From Phytopythium helicoides (lineage: Eukaryota; Oomycota; Peronosporomycetes; Pythiales; Pythiaceae): a stretch of 64,000 nt of DNA. Below, piece after piece: positions 45,306 to 56,394 of this stretch. Position 1 is the first letter of the stretch; each line of letters opens with the position of its first letter. The stretch is taken from NCBI GenBank assembly GCA_024867545.1, contig JANFNE010000003.1, positions 1,550,001 through 1,614,000 on the forward strand. The letters are read 5' to 3'. The position numbers were made by a program, and so were the translations under genes. The notes below the pieces were generated by a model, which saw only the letters and a program-made list of their open reading frames with translations, was not told where the DNA came from and searched no databases.

Positions 45306-46521
45306 ATGATGGAGCAGCAGGGCGGGCGGCGCTCGCGGCGCGCCGAGCTGCTGGAGCTGCGCGCGCTGGTGGCGGAGCTGGAGCAAAAGCTGCGCGAGCT
45401 GCAGCGACAAAAGTTGGTACTGGAGCCGACGCCTGCGCTCGCGGGGCCCTGCGAGTGTCTGGAGATCGACGAGGAGGAGGAGGAGGCGACGTCGGCCGCG
45501 GCGGCGCTGTGGGCGAGGACGGCGAGGGCCCAGAAGGACCAGCGCGTGCGCGCCGAGGTGGAGAACGCCCGGCTCAGGGAGTCGCTCGAGGGCCAGCTCA
45601 AGGTCGCGCGGAGCCTCGACAGGCTGTTGCGGAAGCGGCCGGTGCAGGAGGTTGGACGAGGCGGTGATTTTGAGTTGTTGATGTGGCTGCTGACTGCTGT
45701 GGACGCGCGTGCAGACGGAGGATGCTGGGCAAGTGTCGAGAAGGCGGCCAGTTGGTTTGGGCCGAGATAACGAAGGAGCTGTGTTTGAAGAGCTGCTGGG
45801 ACGGATCGACGGGCTGTATGCGCAGCTGGACGCGATCTGGCTCGAGACGGGACTTGAGATCAACCAGCGCGAGCGCAAGGACGCGGAGGCCAAGGTGGAC
45901 GCAGACGGCGACATCTTCTTGGAGATTGTGAACGCCAAGATTGTCCCGTTCCCGGTGGATCGCGTATCCAAGTCGGTCTGGCAGCTCTCGTCCATGGAGA
46001 TGCAGGTCTCGAATGGGCATTTGGCCGTACGTGTGGATCGGAGGGCTCTGGTGTAATGATGGAGCAACTTACTCACTCGGGCCGTACCACAGACTATCGA
46101 GTCGACAGAAGACACCATTAAGACACAGTTTTTCCTGACGCTGAGTCTTCGACGGACGCAGACACCAATCCAGATGAATGTCGTGATCAAGCGCTTCGTC
46201 AACGACAGCGACCGAGTTGTGCTCGTGTGGACATCTGAAGGACGCCCGCTCGATACCAGCCTTGGGGAGCAAGATATCCGAATTAGCGGATACGGATGGG
46301 CGGTGATGGAGAAGCACATGATGACGTCGATGGGGATGGAGGACATCAAGAGCGAGTCATCCATCATTCAAATGTGTGTCCGAATAGTGCCAAGGTTTTC
46401 AGATTCCTCCCAGCAACGGACACGCTCAGGATTGCTGGCAGACATGATTGTGGGATCATACACGGCAAACGTAACTCATTTGATCCAGCATGCTGAAAAC
46501 ATGCTTCTCAATGAAGGCTAA
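45306..46521 (+). CDS. ML22: M96-like coiled-coil protein without N-terminal region
   Basis: Intact, about 361 aa: join(45306..45650,45715..46026,46093..46521), introns 64 and 66 nt. Translation from the ATGATG at 45306 begins directly at the basic first helix (RRSRRAELLELRALVAELEQ), so the acidic N-terminal module of the family is missing. The frame is open further upstream through the promoter repeats, but that part is not protein-like. The second helix starts at LWARTARAQKDQRVRAEVEN. Middle exon IFLEIVNAKIVPFPVDRVSK; last exon IKRFVNDSDRVVLVWTSEGR. The final 65 bp of this gene reappear at 50775-50836, where they mark a tandem-duplication junction. Confidence 0.8.
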
Positions 46522-46750
46522 TGCAGTATTCGTGAACGGCTCATTCGCTCTTGTCTATGTTTGATCATCCACACACTCGACATGCAATCGTATGCATTTG
46601 TATTCTCTCTTGATCGACTGCAGCGTTCAAACCCTGTTACTTACCAGCATGGCTGCTATCAGTAGAGCTGACATGAAGCCATGCGAACTGAAAGCTGAAG
46701 TCGGTGCCTGCATAATTACGTCCACATGAGTTTCGGCTCCATGCCAGCAA

Positions 46751-48485
46751 TCACCAACTTGCAACATATTTCGACTGACCAAAGTGTTCAAGGAGTCCTT
46801 GTACCGTATATAGAACCCAGACAATAAATCCTCCCTGCACTGAACTCCAATGAGTTTCGAGCACCATCGCAAGTTGCGCTGTTGGCGAAAATCGAAGCCG
46901 AGAACGCAAGACCCAATCGATCAAAAAGAGGGATACAAGCTCAAGTAGTCCATACGACAGCATTCGAAGCGCTATCGAGTCTACATTGTCGACAGTGATC
47001 GCCGCAAGTTGGGGGCAAAACACACGATTCGGTAGGTGGACCATTACAGCCACATATGAAGCTGTAACGTTGGTGAGTAGGTAGGTGGTGTTAGCAACTC
47101 ACGCAAATGCAAAGGTTGCAGGAAAGGCACGCACTGTAAACGATGGGAACGACGAATTCGACAAGCTCTCCCAGCATGGTAAATTCAGTGAGGTGGAGTA
47201 ATTGGAGTGATATGGAAATGTATTCCTCTTCTGCAGCTCTTTGTGTTTTTTGACATAGTAAATCGCTTTGTACCAGTGCAGCGGAGTTTGGAGCAGTCGG
47301 CTGCACAGCACACAGATTTGATGAGTTTTTTGTTTTCTTCGAAGGCACAGCGAGAGCTTTTGACACGTGCACTTTAGTTGTGTTCAAAACTGACCGCTGG
47401 AAGAACTGGCGGATCGATCGACTACGTTTAACTTTGACGCTTTCACCAAATTTGTGCGTACTGGGTGAAGTAACAGAAGGCCCTTGAGATATTTGCTGTC
47501 GTTGCATCAAATCCACTGTGAGATCAATTATCGAAAAATCTCGGGTCGACTCCTCGCTAGTACGAATAGTGCGATCTAGAGTCTCTAGTCTCTGAACCAT
47601 AATGTGCACGTCGTAAAGCACAGAGCCTGCATGGAGCACATCAATCACCAACAGCGCCACAACAGTCATGAAAGAGGTCGCATTTTGCATGCTGAATGCA
47701 ACAAACATGGCGTAACTCACTTCGGCATTGAAAGTCACGATTTCAGCGCGGTCATTAACTTGCTGTGTTATTGCGTTGCCAACAGCGTATCGATAGAAGA
47801 TTTTAATCACTCCAAGTACCATTGAGAGCGCAGTTTGTCCCATCGGAGGTGCAAGGCAAAAAACATAATTGAAGAGAGGGTAAATGAAGAACTGCGAAGC
47901 CAGCAGTGAGGACACGTTAAGCCATTCTTTCAGCGATAAGGTAGCGACAGGGTCTGCAAAAATCCGGCGGAACGAAAACACTCCGATCACCATCCACATT
48001 GAGATGAACCAAGGAACCGAGGAGATTGCAGTGGTGAACGGTACAGGGAAGCCTATTTCGCTTGCAATAGCGAATGAAGTCCCGATCGAAGCTGTAGCAG
48101 CACATATCGTTGCGCATACAGCTTGGGAAGGCGTTAGATTGAGCGCGGGCACGCCCGCATGAGATACTGAGACGTAGCAGACGCCTTGGATAAGGTTGAC
48201 AAGTGCAAATCGCCCCCAAAACACCACGTTATGCTGTGGTCCCGCAGACGGAGAGTTGAGTGGTACGAGCTCCATCAGTACGACGATTGCAATACTTGGC
48301 AATGGCGTTACTAGAAGCAAGGCAGCAAGGCGGCTGACGGTAAATCTGCTAGAAATGTAATCTTGAAGTGCGCGAAGTCGATGAGTTGTGTATACTCCCT
48401 GGTGCTCGATTTGGACAGCGCGGAACAAATCCAGAACACGTGCGGTCGCGCTCTTGGTTCTTGACTCCGAATCGTGTCGATGCAT
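46751..48485 (-). CDS. Multi-pass membrane protein, oomycete 'TPLP' family, copy 1
   Basis: About 560 aa with nine or ten hydrophobic segments, starting with a cytoplasmic-looking N-terminus (MHRHDSESRTKSAT). Then come YTTHRLRALQDYISSRF and the first membrane segment, with VTPLPSIAIVVLMELVPL. A variable hydrophilic loop (about 47230-47560) separates the first seven segments from the last two or three. The second exon (46751-47061) carries HLPNRVFCPQLAAI and LLELVSLFLIDWVL. I place the intron at 47062-47098 using donor GTTGCT so that the frame is kept (37 nt, unusually short). The alternative GTGAGT donor at 47102 would break the frame. I recall similar large families in Phytophthora; function unknown. 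Confidence 0.72.
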
Positions 48486-50571
48486 GTCATCAAGAGGAGG
48501 GGAACTGCTTGTTGATGTAGAAAACACGGTGCCGGATAGCTTATAACATTTCACTAACAGCACGAAGCTGTGAATAGATAGATTTTATTTCGGCAGGATA
48601 TTTTCACGAGGGGTTCCATTTACGTCCAAAGATACTTTTGGCAAAGTGCACTAGAGAGTACAAACTACACGAATAACCGAAACGCATTGCTTCAAACTGC
48701 CGTTCTGGATCGGTCGCTCGCGCATTCCAGATCTGCAGCACTGATCCATGCATGACGCTCGTCAGGGCAGCACTCAGCTATAGCACATTAGAGACTCCTG
48801 CATTGATGTGGTACCGCTTAAGCTGTGTCGGTCCATTTTTCCCCCTTCCTACGAAGTTGATTCGCTTGAGCAACATATTGTTTATGTTCCTGGAAGTGAG
48901 ATCAGAGCTCCCGGCACCATGGAGATAGTGCCTGGTTCGCGGACATGTCGAGCCTACTGCTTCATCCGAAGCAGAGTGCCGATTTTAGGTCGATTGGATG
49001 CCGCGTGTTCGTACAGAGGCGTTTATGGGTTGCAGAGTACCAAAAGTATGGCGCTTTCACAGTACATGACATCAGTGGTATATTCTCCTTCTTTCATGAC
49101 TTCTTGACTGCTTCCCTCGGTACTGACGCACGGTTCTTCGATGAGGAATATATTTTATCGAGGCCCTTAACTTCATTATCACATTGCTTGTACATATCGA
49201 TGCGGCGCCACGTATCGGCGAGGAGCTTTCGCTACAGTCGAGTGCATTTTCGCTCGGCGACTGATACACTGACGGGTTGTCAGCTACAGCAGCTAACGTA
49301 GCACGCACGCACCTCCAAGAGCCTTTGCCTTGGATCGATGCACGAACGTGTAGAAGTTCACACGCAAAAAGAAATTGCACTGGGCAACTGCATGTGGAGG
49401 AACGGTCCCAATCAAGAGCTTCGCTGACTTTAGCCGACAGCGTCGATGTCAGCTCCGTGCTCAACTAGATAGCGTACGCTATCCAAATCACCACGATATG
49501 CAACAAGTATCAGTGATGTCCGTCCCATTGCGCCTTGAGAATTCGCATTCGCGCCATAATCGACCAAGTTGGTGTGAATGTTCATCGATGGGCTCGAGGA
49601 GCAGTCGAATTGCAATCAGGCAATTAACTAACATGAGCTCATAATCGAGCGTCATGAGGACTCCCTAGGCGTCGACGCAGTCTAGACGACCTGCAAGATA
49701 TTTCGGCCTTCGCTGCGTGCTCAATGGCACCACCGTGGATGTCAATGCGCAGGTCCGTATGGCTGCCTCCTCGCTCCGTTCCTCTTTGCTATCCAAGTGT
49801 AGAGTCCTTGAAAGGATGGAGTTCATCATGCTTCCGATACACTTTTATAGTTCAAGTGGGTGGGATGTCATGTCGAATCGAAGACTTCAACTTGCGAGGG
49901 CAAGGCATTCGACTCGACGCCAAGCTCTCTTCTCCTCGGTTGGAAACTTTCAGGATGGAGCTCAAGCGACTGCTCTCCTCGGTTCACGACCCAGGGACAC
50001 GTGCTTGAGGATCCACCGCGCTAGGAGACCAAGGCGAAGACACACCCTCTCGTAATCACGAGCAGACCCCATGGCTCAGCTGGACCCAAGCATTCGAGAA
50101 AACCAAGCACCTCGCCTCGGCTTCAGCTATGCGACCAAGCTCACGATTTTCACGGTGGCTCAAGCGGTGGCTCCATCGGACGCTTGCGAAAACAAGCTGC
50201 GTCTGTCTACTGCTGTTCAGCCACTCTCGAGAGCTGTGATGTTGAGCCAGTGTCATGCGCCAGCGAAAACTAAGTAACGCGTGCGACGTTCAGCTTGACG
50301 ACTCCAGCACGAGAGCGCCGTCGTGGGAACGCGACTTCGAAACTTCGGTCGACATGCGCGGCCAGCCAGCCTCCTCTCGGACTACAGTGGGGCGTCACAG
50401 ACGTATGCAGTTGATGAGACTCTAGTCTCTCGCTGCGCGGCGCAGTGTTCCGCACTTGCCGTGAAAGCTACATGTATCTAGTTAGATATGGTGTAGCTAC
50501 TGTGGTATTAGCCTTTCCACTCTTCTGCCGTTCTCTAGAAGTGGAAGTTCAGCGTCGTGTAGGTTGCCTAC
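48486..50571. other. Gap after copy 1 of the membrane protein: decayed sequence
   Basis: 48600-49320 is homologous to 52850-53420 (upstream of copy 2) but more eroded. 49320-50570 is absent from the other unit and contains ankyrin-like debris (listed separately). Open frames at 49717-50277 are not recognised. Confidence 0.45.
49430..49615 (-). pseudogene. Ankyrin-repeat remnant
   Basis: A 61-codon frame ends GRTSLILVAYRGDLDSVRYL then VEHGADIDAVG and stop, matching the ankyrin consensus (G-TPLH-AA--G---VV--LL--GAD). Further upstream on the same strand, frame-broken pieces (RLDCVDA, EEAAI) may be a second repeat. Too short and broken to be a working gene. Confidence 0.55.
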
Positions 50572-50776
50572 GACGCTAACACGCTCTAGAGGCTCAAGAC
50601 GAGCGTTGCCATCGACCTGCTCACACTCTACACGCGGACTCAGCACCAATTAACTTGTTATGATCTTGAACGACTTGCATGACGAAGTCAGTGCTGCCAC
50701 ACCACGATGTCATCCTACACACTCTCGCGCCTGAACTTAGGAGCTGCTGAGCTTCTTGGTGATCTCAGCGAAGCTC
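50572..50776. repeat. Copied tail of the wrbA locus (duplication unit end)
   Basis: These 205 bp match 53466-53670 without indels and with few substitutions. They include the last 40 nt of the wrbA coding sequence and its 3' flank. The similarity stops exactly at the junction 50775-50776. Confidence 0.85.
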
Positions 50777-50836
50777 ATACACGGCAAACGTAACTCATTT
50801 GGTCCAGCATACTGAAAACATACTTCTCAATGAAGG
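50775..50836. repeat. Copied tail of ML22 (duplication unit start)
   Basis: Matches 46456-46517, the last codons of ML22, with about four differences. It begins at the same two bases (TC) at which the wrbA tail ends. Confidence 0.85.
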
Positions 50837-51035
50837 GTCTATTGTTTGATCATATACACAATCGAAGTGCAATCGTATGCATTTGTATTCTCTCTTGATC
50901 GACTGCAGCGTTCAGACCCTGTTACTTACCAGCATGGCTGCTATCAGTAGAGCTGACATGAAGCCATGCAAACTGGAAGCTGAAGTCGGTGCCTGCATAA
51001 TTATGCCCACATGAGTTTCAGTTCCATGCCAGCAA

Positions 51036-52722
51036 TCACCAACTTGCAACAAAATTCGACTGACCAAAGTGTTCAAGGAGTCCTTGTACCGTGTATAGAA
51101 CCCAGACAATGAATCCTCCCTGCACTGAACTCCAATGAGTTTCGAGCACCATCGCTAGTTGTGAGGTTGGCGAAAACCGAAGCCGAGAACGCAAGACCCA
51201 ATCGATCAAAAAGAGGGATACAAGCTCAAGTAGTCCATACGACAGCATTCGAAGCGCTATCGAGTCTACATTGTCGACAGTGATTGCCGCAAGTTGGGGG
51301 CAAAACACACGATTCGGTAGGTGGACCATTACAGCCACATATGAAGCTGTAACGTTGGTGAGTAGGTAGGTGGTGTTAGCAACTCACGCAAATGCAAAGG
51401 TTGCAGGAAAGGCACGCACTGTAAACGATGGGAACGACGAATTCGACAAGCTCTCCCAGCATGGTAAATTCAGTGAGGTGGAGTAATTGGAGTGATATGG
51501 AAATGTATTCCTCTTCTGCAGCTCTTTGTGTCTTTTGACGAGAGAAATCAATTGTAGCGGAAGGTCCTTTTGTTTTGATGAATGGTGCTACTGAAGCCAT
51601 TGCGACATGGACTTTAGCAGTATTCCCATACAGTCGAGTCCAGCTAACACCCTTGCTATTGTTGTCTTTGCTCATATGGCGCAAATCGTGTAAATCGACT
51701 GCACCCACTTTAGGTCCTTCAGATATCTGTCTTCGTGAAATCAGATCAACAGCTCGATCAACTATCGATAAATCTCGGTCATGCTCCTTTTCTTTGGCAC
51801 GGACGATACGATCTAAAGCGTCCAGTCGCTGAACCATGCCATGTATTTCATAAATCACAGAGCTTGCATGGATAAGATCAATCACCAGTAGCGCCACAAC
51901 AGTCACGAAAGAGGTCGCATTTTGCATGCTAAATGCAACAAACATGGCATACCCAATCTCGGCATTGAAAGTCACGATTTCAGCGCGGTCGTTTATTTGC
52001 TGCTTGATGGCTTTGCCAACGGCATATCGATAGATAACTTTCAGGAGTCCCAGTACGATTGAGAGTGCAGTTTGTCCCATCGGAGGTGCGAGGGAAAACA
52101 CATAATTGAAGAAAGGGTAAATGAAGAATTGCGAAGATACAAGTGAGCATACATTGTGCCATTCTTTCAGTGATAAGGTAGCGACAGGGTCTGCAAAAAT
52201 CCGGCGGAATGAAAACACTCCGATCACCATCCACATTGAGATGAACCAAGGAACCGAGGAGATTGGCATCGTAAACGGTACAGGGAAGCCTATTTCGCTT
52301 GCAATAGCGAATGAAGTCCCGATCGAAGCTGTAGCAGCACATATCGTTGCGCATGCAATTTGGGAAGGTGTTAGGTCGAGTAAGCGCACGCCAACACGGG
52401 ATATCGAGACGTAGCAGACGCCTTGGATAAGGTTGACAAGTGCGAATCGCCCCCAAAAAACCATGTTATGCTGTGGTCCCGCAGACGGAGAGTTGAGTGG
52501 TACGAGCTCCATCAGTACGACGATTGCAATACTTGGCAATGGCGTTACTAGGAGCAAGGCAGCAAGGCGGCTGACGGTAAATCTGCTAGAAATGTAATCT
52601 TGAAGTGCGCGAAGTCGATGAGTCGTATATACTCCCTGGTGCTCCACTTGCACTGAGCGGAGAATATCCAAAGCACTCGCTGTCGCGCTCCGGGTTCTCG
52701 ACTCTGAATCGTGTCGACGCAT
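51036..52722 (-). CDS. Multi-pass membrane protein, oomycete 'TPLP' family, copy 2
   Basis: Tandem duplicate of the gene at 46751-48485. Start MRRHDSESRTRSATASALDI at 52722; exon 1 to 51384, exon 2 51036-51346, with the same 37-nt intron sequence. The membrane segments and both ends are nearly identical to copy 1. The hydrophilic loop (about 51530-51840) differs strongly (REKEHDRDLSIVDRAVDLIS and onward), and its length differs too. The frame is intact. Transport or channel function cannot be inferred from sequence alone. Confidence 0.72.
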
Positions 52723-53630
52723 CAAGCTGAGGGTGTGTTGTTGCAATTGCCGATGTGTCGCGGTCCGGAAATGGATAGCAGAAGCAGTGAGCCTGCTGTT
52801 AATAGATATATGATTCCGTAATTTTGATGTTGGCATTTGCTGGCAATGACTTGCCTTACGATAATCATGTTGGTACGGAAATAACTGACGAAATGAGCAT
52901 GCCAGAGCTGATAACTGAACCTGTTGACAAAGTTGTGCTTCGCTTTCGTCGCTTTCGTGGGAGCTTCGCTCTCAAACCGCTCCTGACGTAACACTTGGCT
53001 TGATTTTCCTGGCTGTGGAACTCTTGCGAAATCGCCCGAGTTCCTGGTTCGCGGACTGCTCCATCCGAAGCAGAGCGTCGACCTTAGATCGATCGAAAGA
53101 TGCGTCTTCACACAGAGGTGCCCCTGGCTTGCAATGGATTAAAGGCGAGGCGCTTTGGAAGAACATCTCATCGGTGCACTCTCCGTCTTTCATGAACTCT
53201 TCATTGCTCACAGTGACGCCCAGATTCGCCTCGGAACTGGCGCGTGGTTCTTTGACGAGGCATATATTTTATCGAGGCCCTTCATTATCGCATGGCTAGT
53301 ATTTCTCCGTGAGACGCTACGTATCGGTGTGGAGCTTTCGCTGCAGTCGAGTGCATTCTCGCTCGGCGACTGATATACTGCTGGGTTATCTGCTGCAGCA
53401 GCTAACGTAGCTCACAAACACCTCCAGCAGACAGCTATTCATTCCTTTCGATGAGCCTTATCCTTGACGCTAACACGCTCTAGAGGCTCAAGACGAGCGT
53501 TGCCATCGACCTGCTCACACTCTACTCGCGGACTCAGCACCAATTAACTTGTTATGATCTTGAACGACTTGCATGACGAAGTCAGTACTGCCACACCACG
53601 ATGTCATCCTACAGACTCTCGCGCGTGAGC
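52723..53630. other. Gap between membrane copy 2 and wrbA
   Basis: Contains a minus-strand frame (52972-53211) of 79 codons that looks protein-like (SNEEFMKDGECTDEMFFQSA) but belongs to no family I know; its counterpart at 49000-49150 is broken. The right part is the 3' flank of wrbA. Confidence 0.35.
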
Positions 53631-54239
53631 TTAGGAGCTGCTGAGCTTCTTGGTGATCTCGGCGAAGCTCTGGCCCTGGATGCGGGCAATCTCGAGCTCC
53701 ACGGCGCTCGGCTGGCGAGATCCGTCGCTGTTGGCGATGGTGCCGGCTCCCCACGGGCTGCCGCCATGGAGCTCCTCGTTGGACCCAACGAGCGGCGTCC
53801 GGTAGCCGAGAGGCACGAAGGTCATGCCGTGGTGGGCGATAAAGGGCGTGCTGGTCATGGCCGTGGTCTCCTGGCCGCCGCCGACGGACGCCGTGCTGAA
53901 GAAGAAGCCGCAGGTCTTGCCCACGAGCGCGCCGTTGGCCCAAAGCCCTCCGCAGGCGTCGAAGAGGCCCTTGACCTGCGACGGCAGCATGCCGAAACGC
54001 GTTGGGAAGCCCAGCAGGATGCCGTCCGCGTCCTTAAGCGTCTGCGGGGTCGCGATCGGGATGTCCGTGGGCTTGGGCGGCGCGTGCAATGCCGTCAGCA
54101 GGTCCTGCGGCAGCGTCTCGCTGACCTGAAAGAGCTGGGCTTGCACTCCCGGCACGGACGTGACGCCGGCCTTGATGCTCGACGCCAGCTTGGCCACATG
54201 CCCGTACATGGAGTAGTAGACGATGGCGATGTTGGTCAT
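53631..54239 (-). CDS. NAD(P)H:quinone oxidoreductase, WrbA flavodoxin-like family
   Basis: About 202 aa, usual length for WrbA. The N-terminus MTNIAIVYYSMYGHVAKLAS carries the FMN phosphate-binding loop (YSMYGHV). Other family motifs: FPTRFGMLPSQVKGLFDACG, GKTCGFFFSTASVGGGQETT, and near the end GSPWGAGTIANSDGSRQPS. It reduces quinones by two electrons with NAD(P)H and tetrameric FMN enzyme, preventing redox cycling in the cytosol. The start at 54239 is preferred over an in-frame ATG at 54269 that would add a non-conserved MHTHSTPPPA. Its 3' 40 nt were copied to 50737-50776 by the tandem duplication. Confidence 0.93.
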   Translation of the reverse strand: MTNIAIVYYSMYGHVAKLASSIKAGVTSVPGVQAQLFQVSETLPQDLLTALHAPPKPTDIPIATPQTLKDADGILLGFPTRFGMLPSQVKGLFDACGGLWANGALVGKTCGFFFSTASVGGGQETTAMTSTPFIAHHGMTFVPLGYRTPLVGSNEELHGGSPWGAGTIANSDGSRQPSAVELEIARIQGQSFAEITKKLSSS

Positions 54240-55068
54240 GGCTGGAGGCGGCGTGGAGTGAGTGTGCACTTGCTAGCGGGTTGGGAAGTGATCCTATCGG
54301 TGGTCGGTCTCGACACGGTCCGTAGATGGGCAAGCCACAAAGATGCTGCAGCGCCGCTCGCCCGATCTCTGCTCGATGAATACGTAATGCGGTGACCGCC
54401 ACGTCGGCGCGAGTCGATCGCTGAGGGGGCTAGCTCACCTTGAGCTCCATCGTCGCAGCTCGTCAACGGTCCGCCCTGACCATCATGACCAGCATGACCA
54501 GCATGACCAGCATGACCAGCATGACTAATACGACTAGCGAGGACGGGTGGACGTGCAGTACATTCGTTGCAGGGTCATCGTCATCAAGACGACGGTCTCA
54601 ATTGAGATGTGAAGCTTCTTGCCAACAGGCTGTTGCTGCAGGTCGAGTCGACGACGAACTGTTTAGGGAGCGCGTGATAGCGCGTTGGTGATCGCATTGC
54701 CCCGCACTTCAACTTGACATGCCTCTACTATATAGTAATATTCTTAATTTTTATTATCAATTTGTATAATTTTGCATCAACCGCACCACATCAATCTATA
54801 ATTGATTCCCAACTAATCCCGCTGCGGAGTGCATCCTTCGACCATCCCATGCGGAGATCGCAGGCGCCGATGTGCAGCTCCTGTCGGCGTCTCCTGCTGC
54901 CAGCCAGCGTTCGCCCGCAGCTCCGTCGCTCGCTCTCGCCCAGCGCCTTCTCCACGCCGCTAGCGTCACCTCCCGTCTCCAAAATACGGATTCCGTCCTC
55001 TCCCACTTAATACCAAAACCAATAATTGGAACCCGCCGCCTTGAACGCCCCATTTTGCCGACGCCGCC
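54240..55068. other. Divergent promoter region wrbA/ML23
   Basis: About 830 bp with the minisatellite and a strongly AT-rich block (54720-54800). No other gene recognised. Confidence 0.45.
54485..54529. repeat. Minisatellite, unit ATGACCAGC
   Basis: Four exact 9-bp units followed by one diverged unit (ATGACTAAT), upstream of wrbA. It lies in non-coding sequence. Confidence 0.85.
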
Positions 55069-56394
55069 ATGGCGGACCCGGCCGCCGACCTGCGCGACCT
55101 GCTGCCTGGATTCCTGGAGGAACTGGGCGACTACGAGCTGATCGCGGGCGCGCTGGGCGTCATGGAGGAGGCGGAGGCGCCGCTGAGCCGGGCGCAGGAA
55201 GCGGCGGAGGCGCCTGGGGCCGGCGAGAAGCGCGCGCCCATGCAGAACTCGACGCGGCGGCGGCAGAAACAGGAGCTCGCGTACCTGCGCGGGCGCGTGG
55301 CGGAGCTGGAGCAGGAGCTCGCGGGGCTCAAACAGCAGCTGATGCGTAGCAGCAGCGGAGGTGGCGAGCAGCAGCAGCAGCAGGGCGGTGAGGTGCGTGC
55401 GGCGCGCTCGTGGGAGAAGATCGCCAAGCGCCAGCTCGTCGAGAAGCAGAAGGCCGAGGTGCGCAACCTCAAGCTGCGCGAGATGCTCGAGAGCCAGATC
55501 AAGGTCGCGCGCAGCCTCGAGAAGGTGCTCAAGAAGCGCCCCAACGCCATGGTGAGTTTGCTGCGAGCTCGAGAGGACGAGAGGAGGAGGGGGCTGACGG
55601 GAGGTGCGCTGCGATGATCAGGACTCGCTCGACGTGCTGGATGCCGGACCCGAGTGAGGGGTGGACCAAGCGCCTGCGCTCCTTCGACTCGAACGAGGAC
55701 GAGCTGTACGAGTCGCTGCTGGGCAAGACGGACGAGGTCTACGCAGAGCTCGGGCGACGTATGCGCGCGCCACCCAAGCATGCGCGTGTTCGCAGAGACC
55801 AACGACTCGGAGGTGCACCTTAGCGAGCGCAACCGGCTGTACATGGAGGTCACGAGCTCCAAGATTGTGCCGTTCGACCTGCAGGCCACGTCTCGCGCTG
55901 TCTGGAGGTGTCTGTCCCTCAACCGCGTCAAGCTCGCCGACGGCACGTACTACAAGGTGGACGGCTCGGACGACACGGTGGCCGCCAAGGCCGTCATGCA
56001 GCTCCGCATCAGCGACACGCTCGCGCTCATGCGCATGCGCTTCGTGATGAAGAAGTTCGAGGAGGAGGGTCGCGTCGTGTTGGCCTGTGTCTCGGCTTCT
56101 GAGAGCGAGGGTCCTCGAGATGTGCTTCACGGACTGCGCATGATGGAGCGCGTGTGGGTGGTGATCCGCCCTGCGGACAACGTCGAAGACGACTCCTCCT
56201 GCTCGACAATCGTGCAGCTGTGTATGCGCATGACGCCGACCATCTCGAGCGATCTCGGCCCTCGCGACCAGCCGCCACCGGACCACGCAGGCGCTCTGAC
56301 GGACCTGATCCTGTCGGCGTTGCACCGCAACCTCGGCTGGCTGTTCCAGACGGTCGAGAACATCCTGATGGAGGAGGCCGTCTCGCAGCCATAG
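55069..56394 (+). CDS. ML23: M96-like coiled-coil protein lacking intron 2, two frameshifts
   Basis: Last family member: join(55069..55551,55622..56394), intron 70 nt. Acidic N-terminus MADPAADLRDLLPGFLEELG; first helix RRRQKQELAYLRGRVAELEQ; five-glutamine run; second helix SWEKIAKRQLVEKQKAEVRN. No second intron: LADGTYYKVDGSDDTVAAKA runs straight into the C-terminal module (KKFEEEGRVVLACVSASESE). The region just after the splice site needs frame changes near 55640 and near 55770 (GWTKRLRSFDSNEDELYESL in one frame, MRVFAETNDSEVHLSERNRL in the next). Very GC-rich codon use, as in ML13, ML15 and ML22. Confidence 0.73.

Noticed and set aside
45297..46367. 356-codon frame antisense to ML22
   Set aside because: Shadow of ML22; contains repetitive leucine/arginine sequence without a domain.
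54485..54529. CRISPR-like array
   Set aside because: Direct 9-bp tandem units without spacers: a minisatellite, in eukaryotic sequence.
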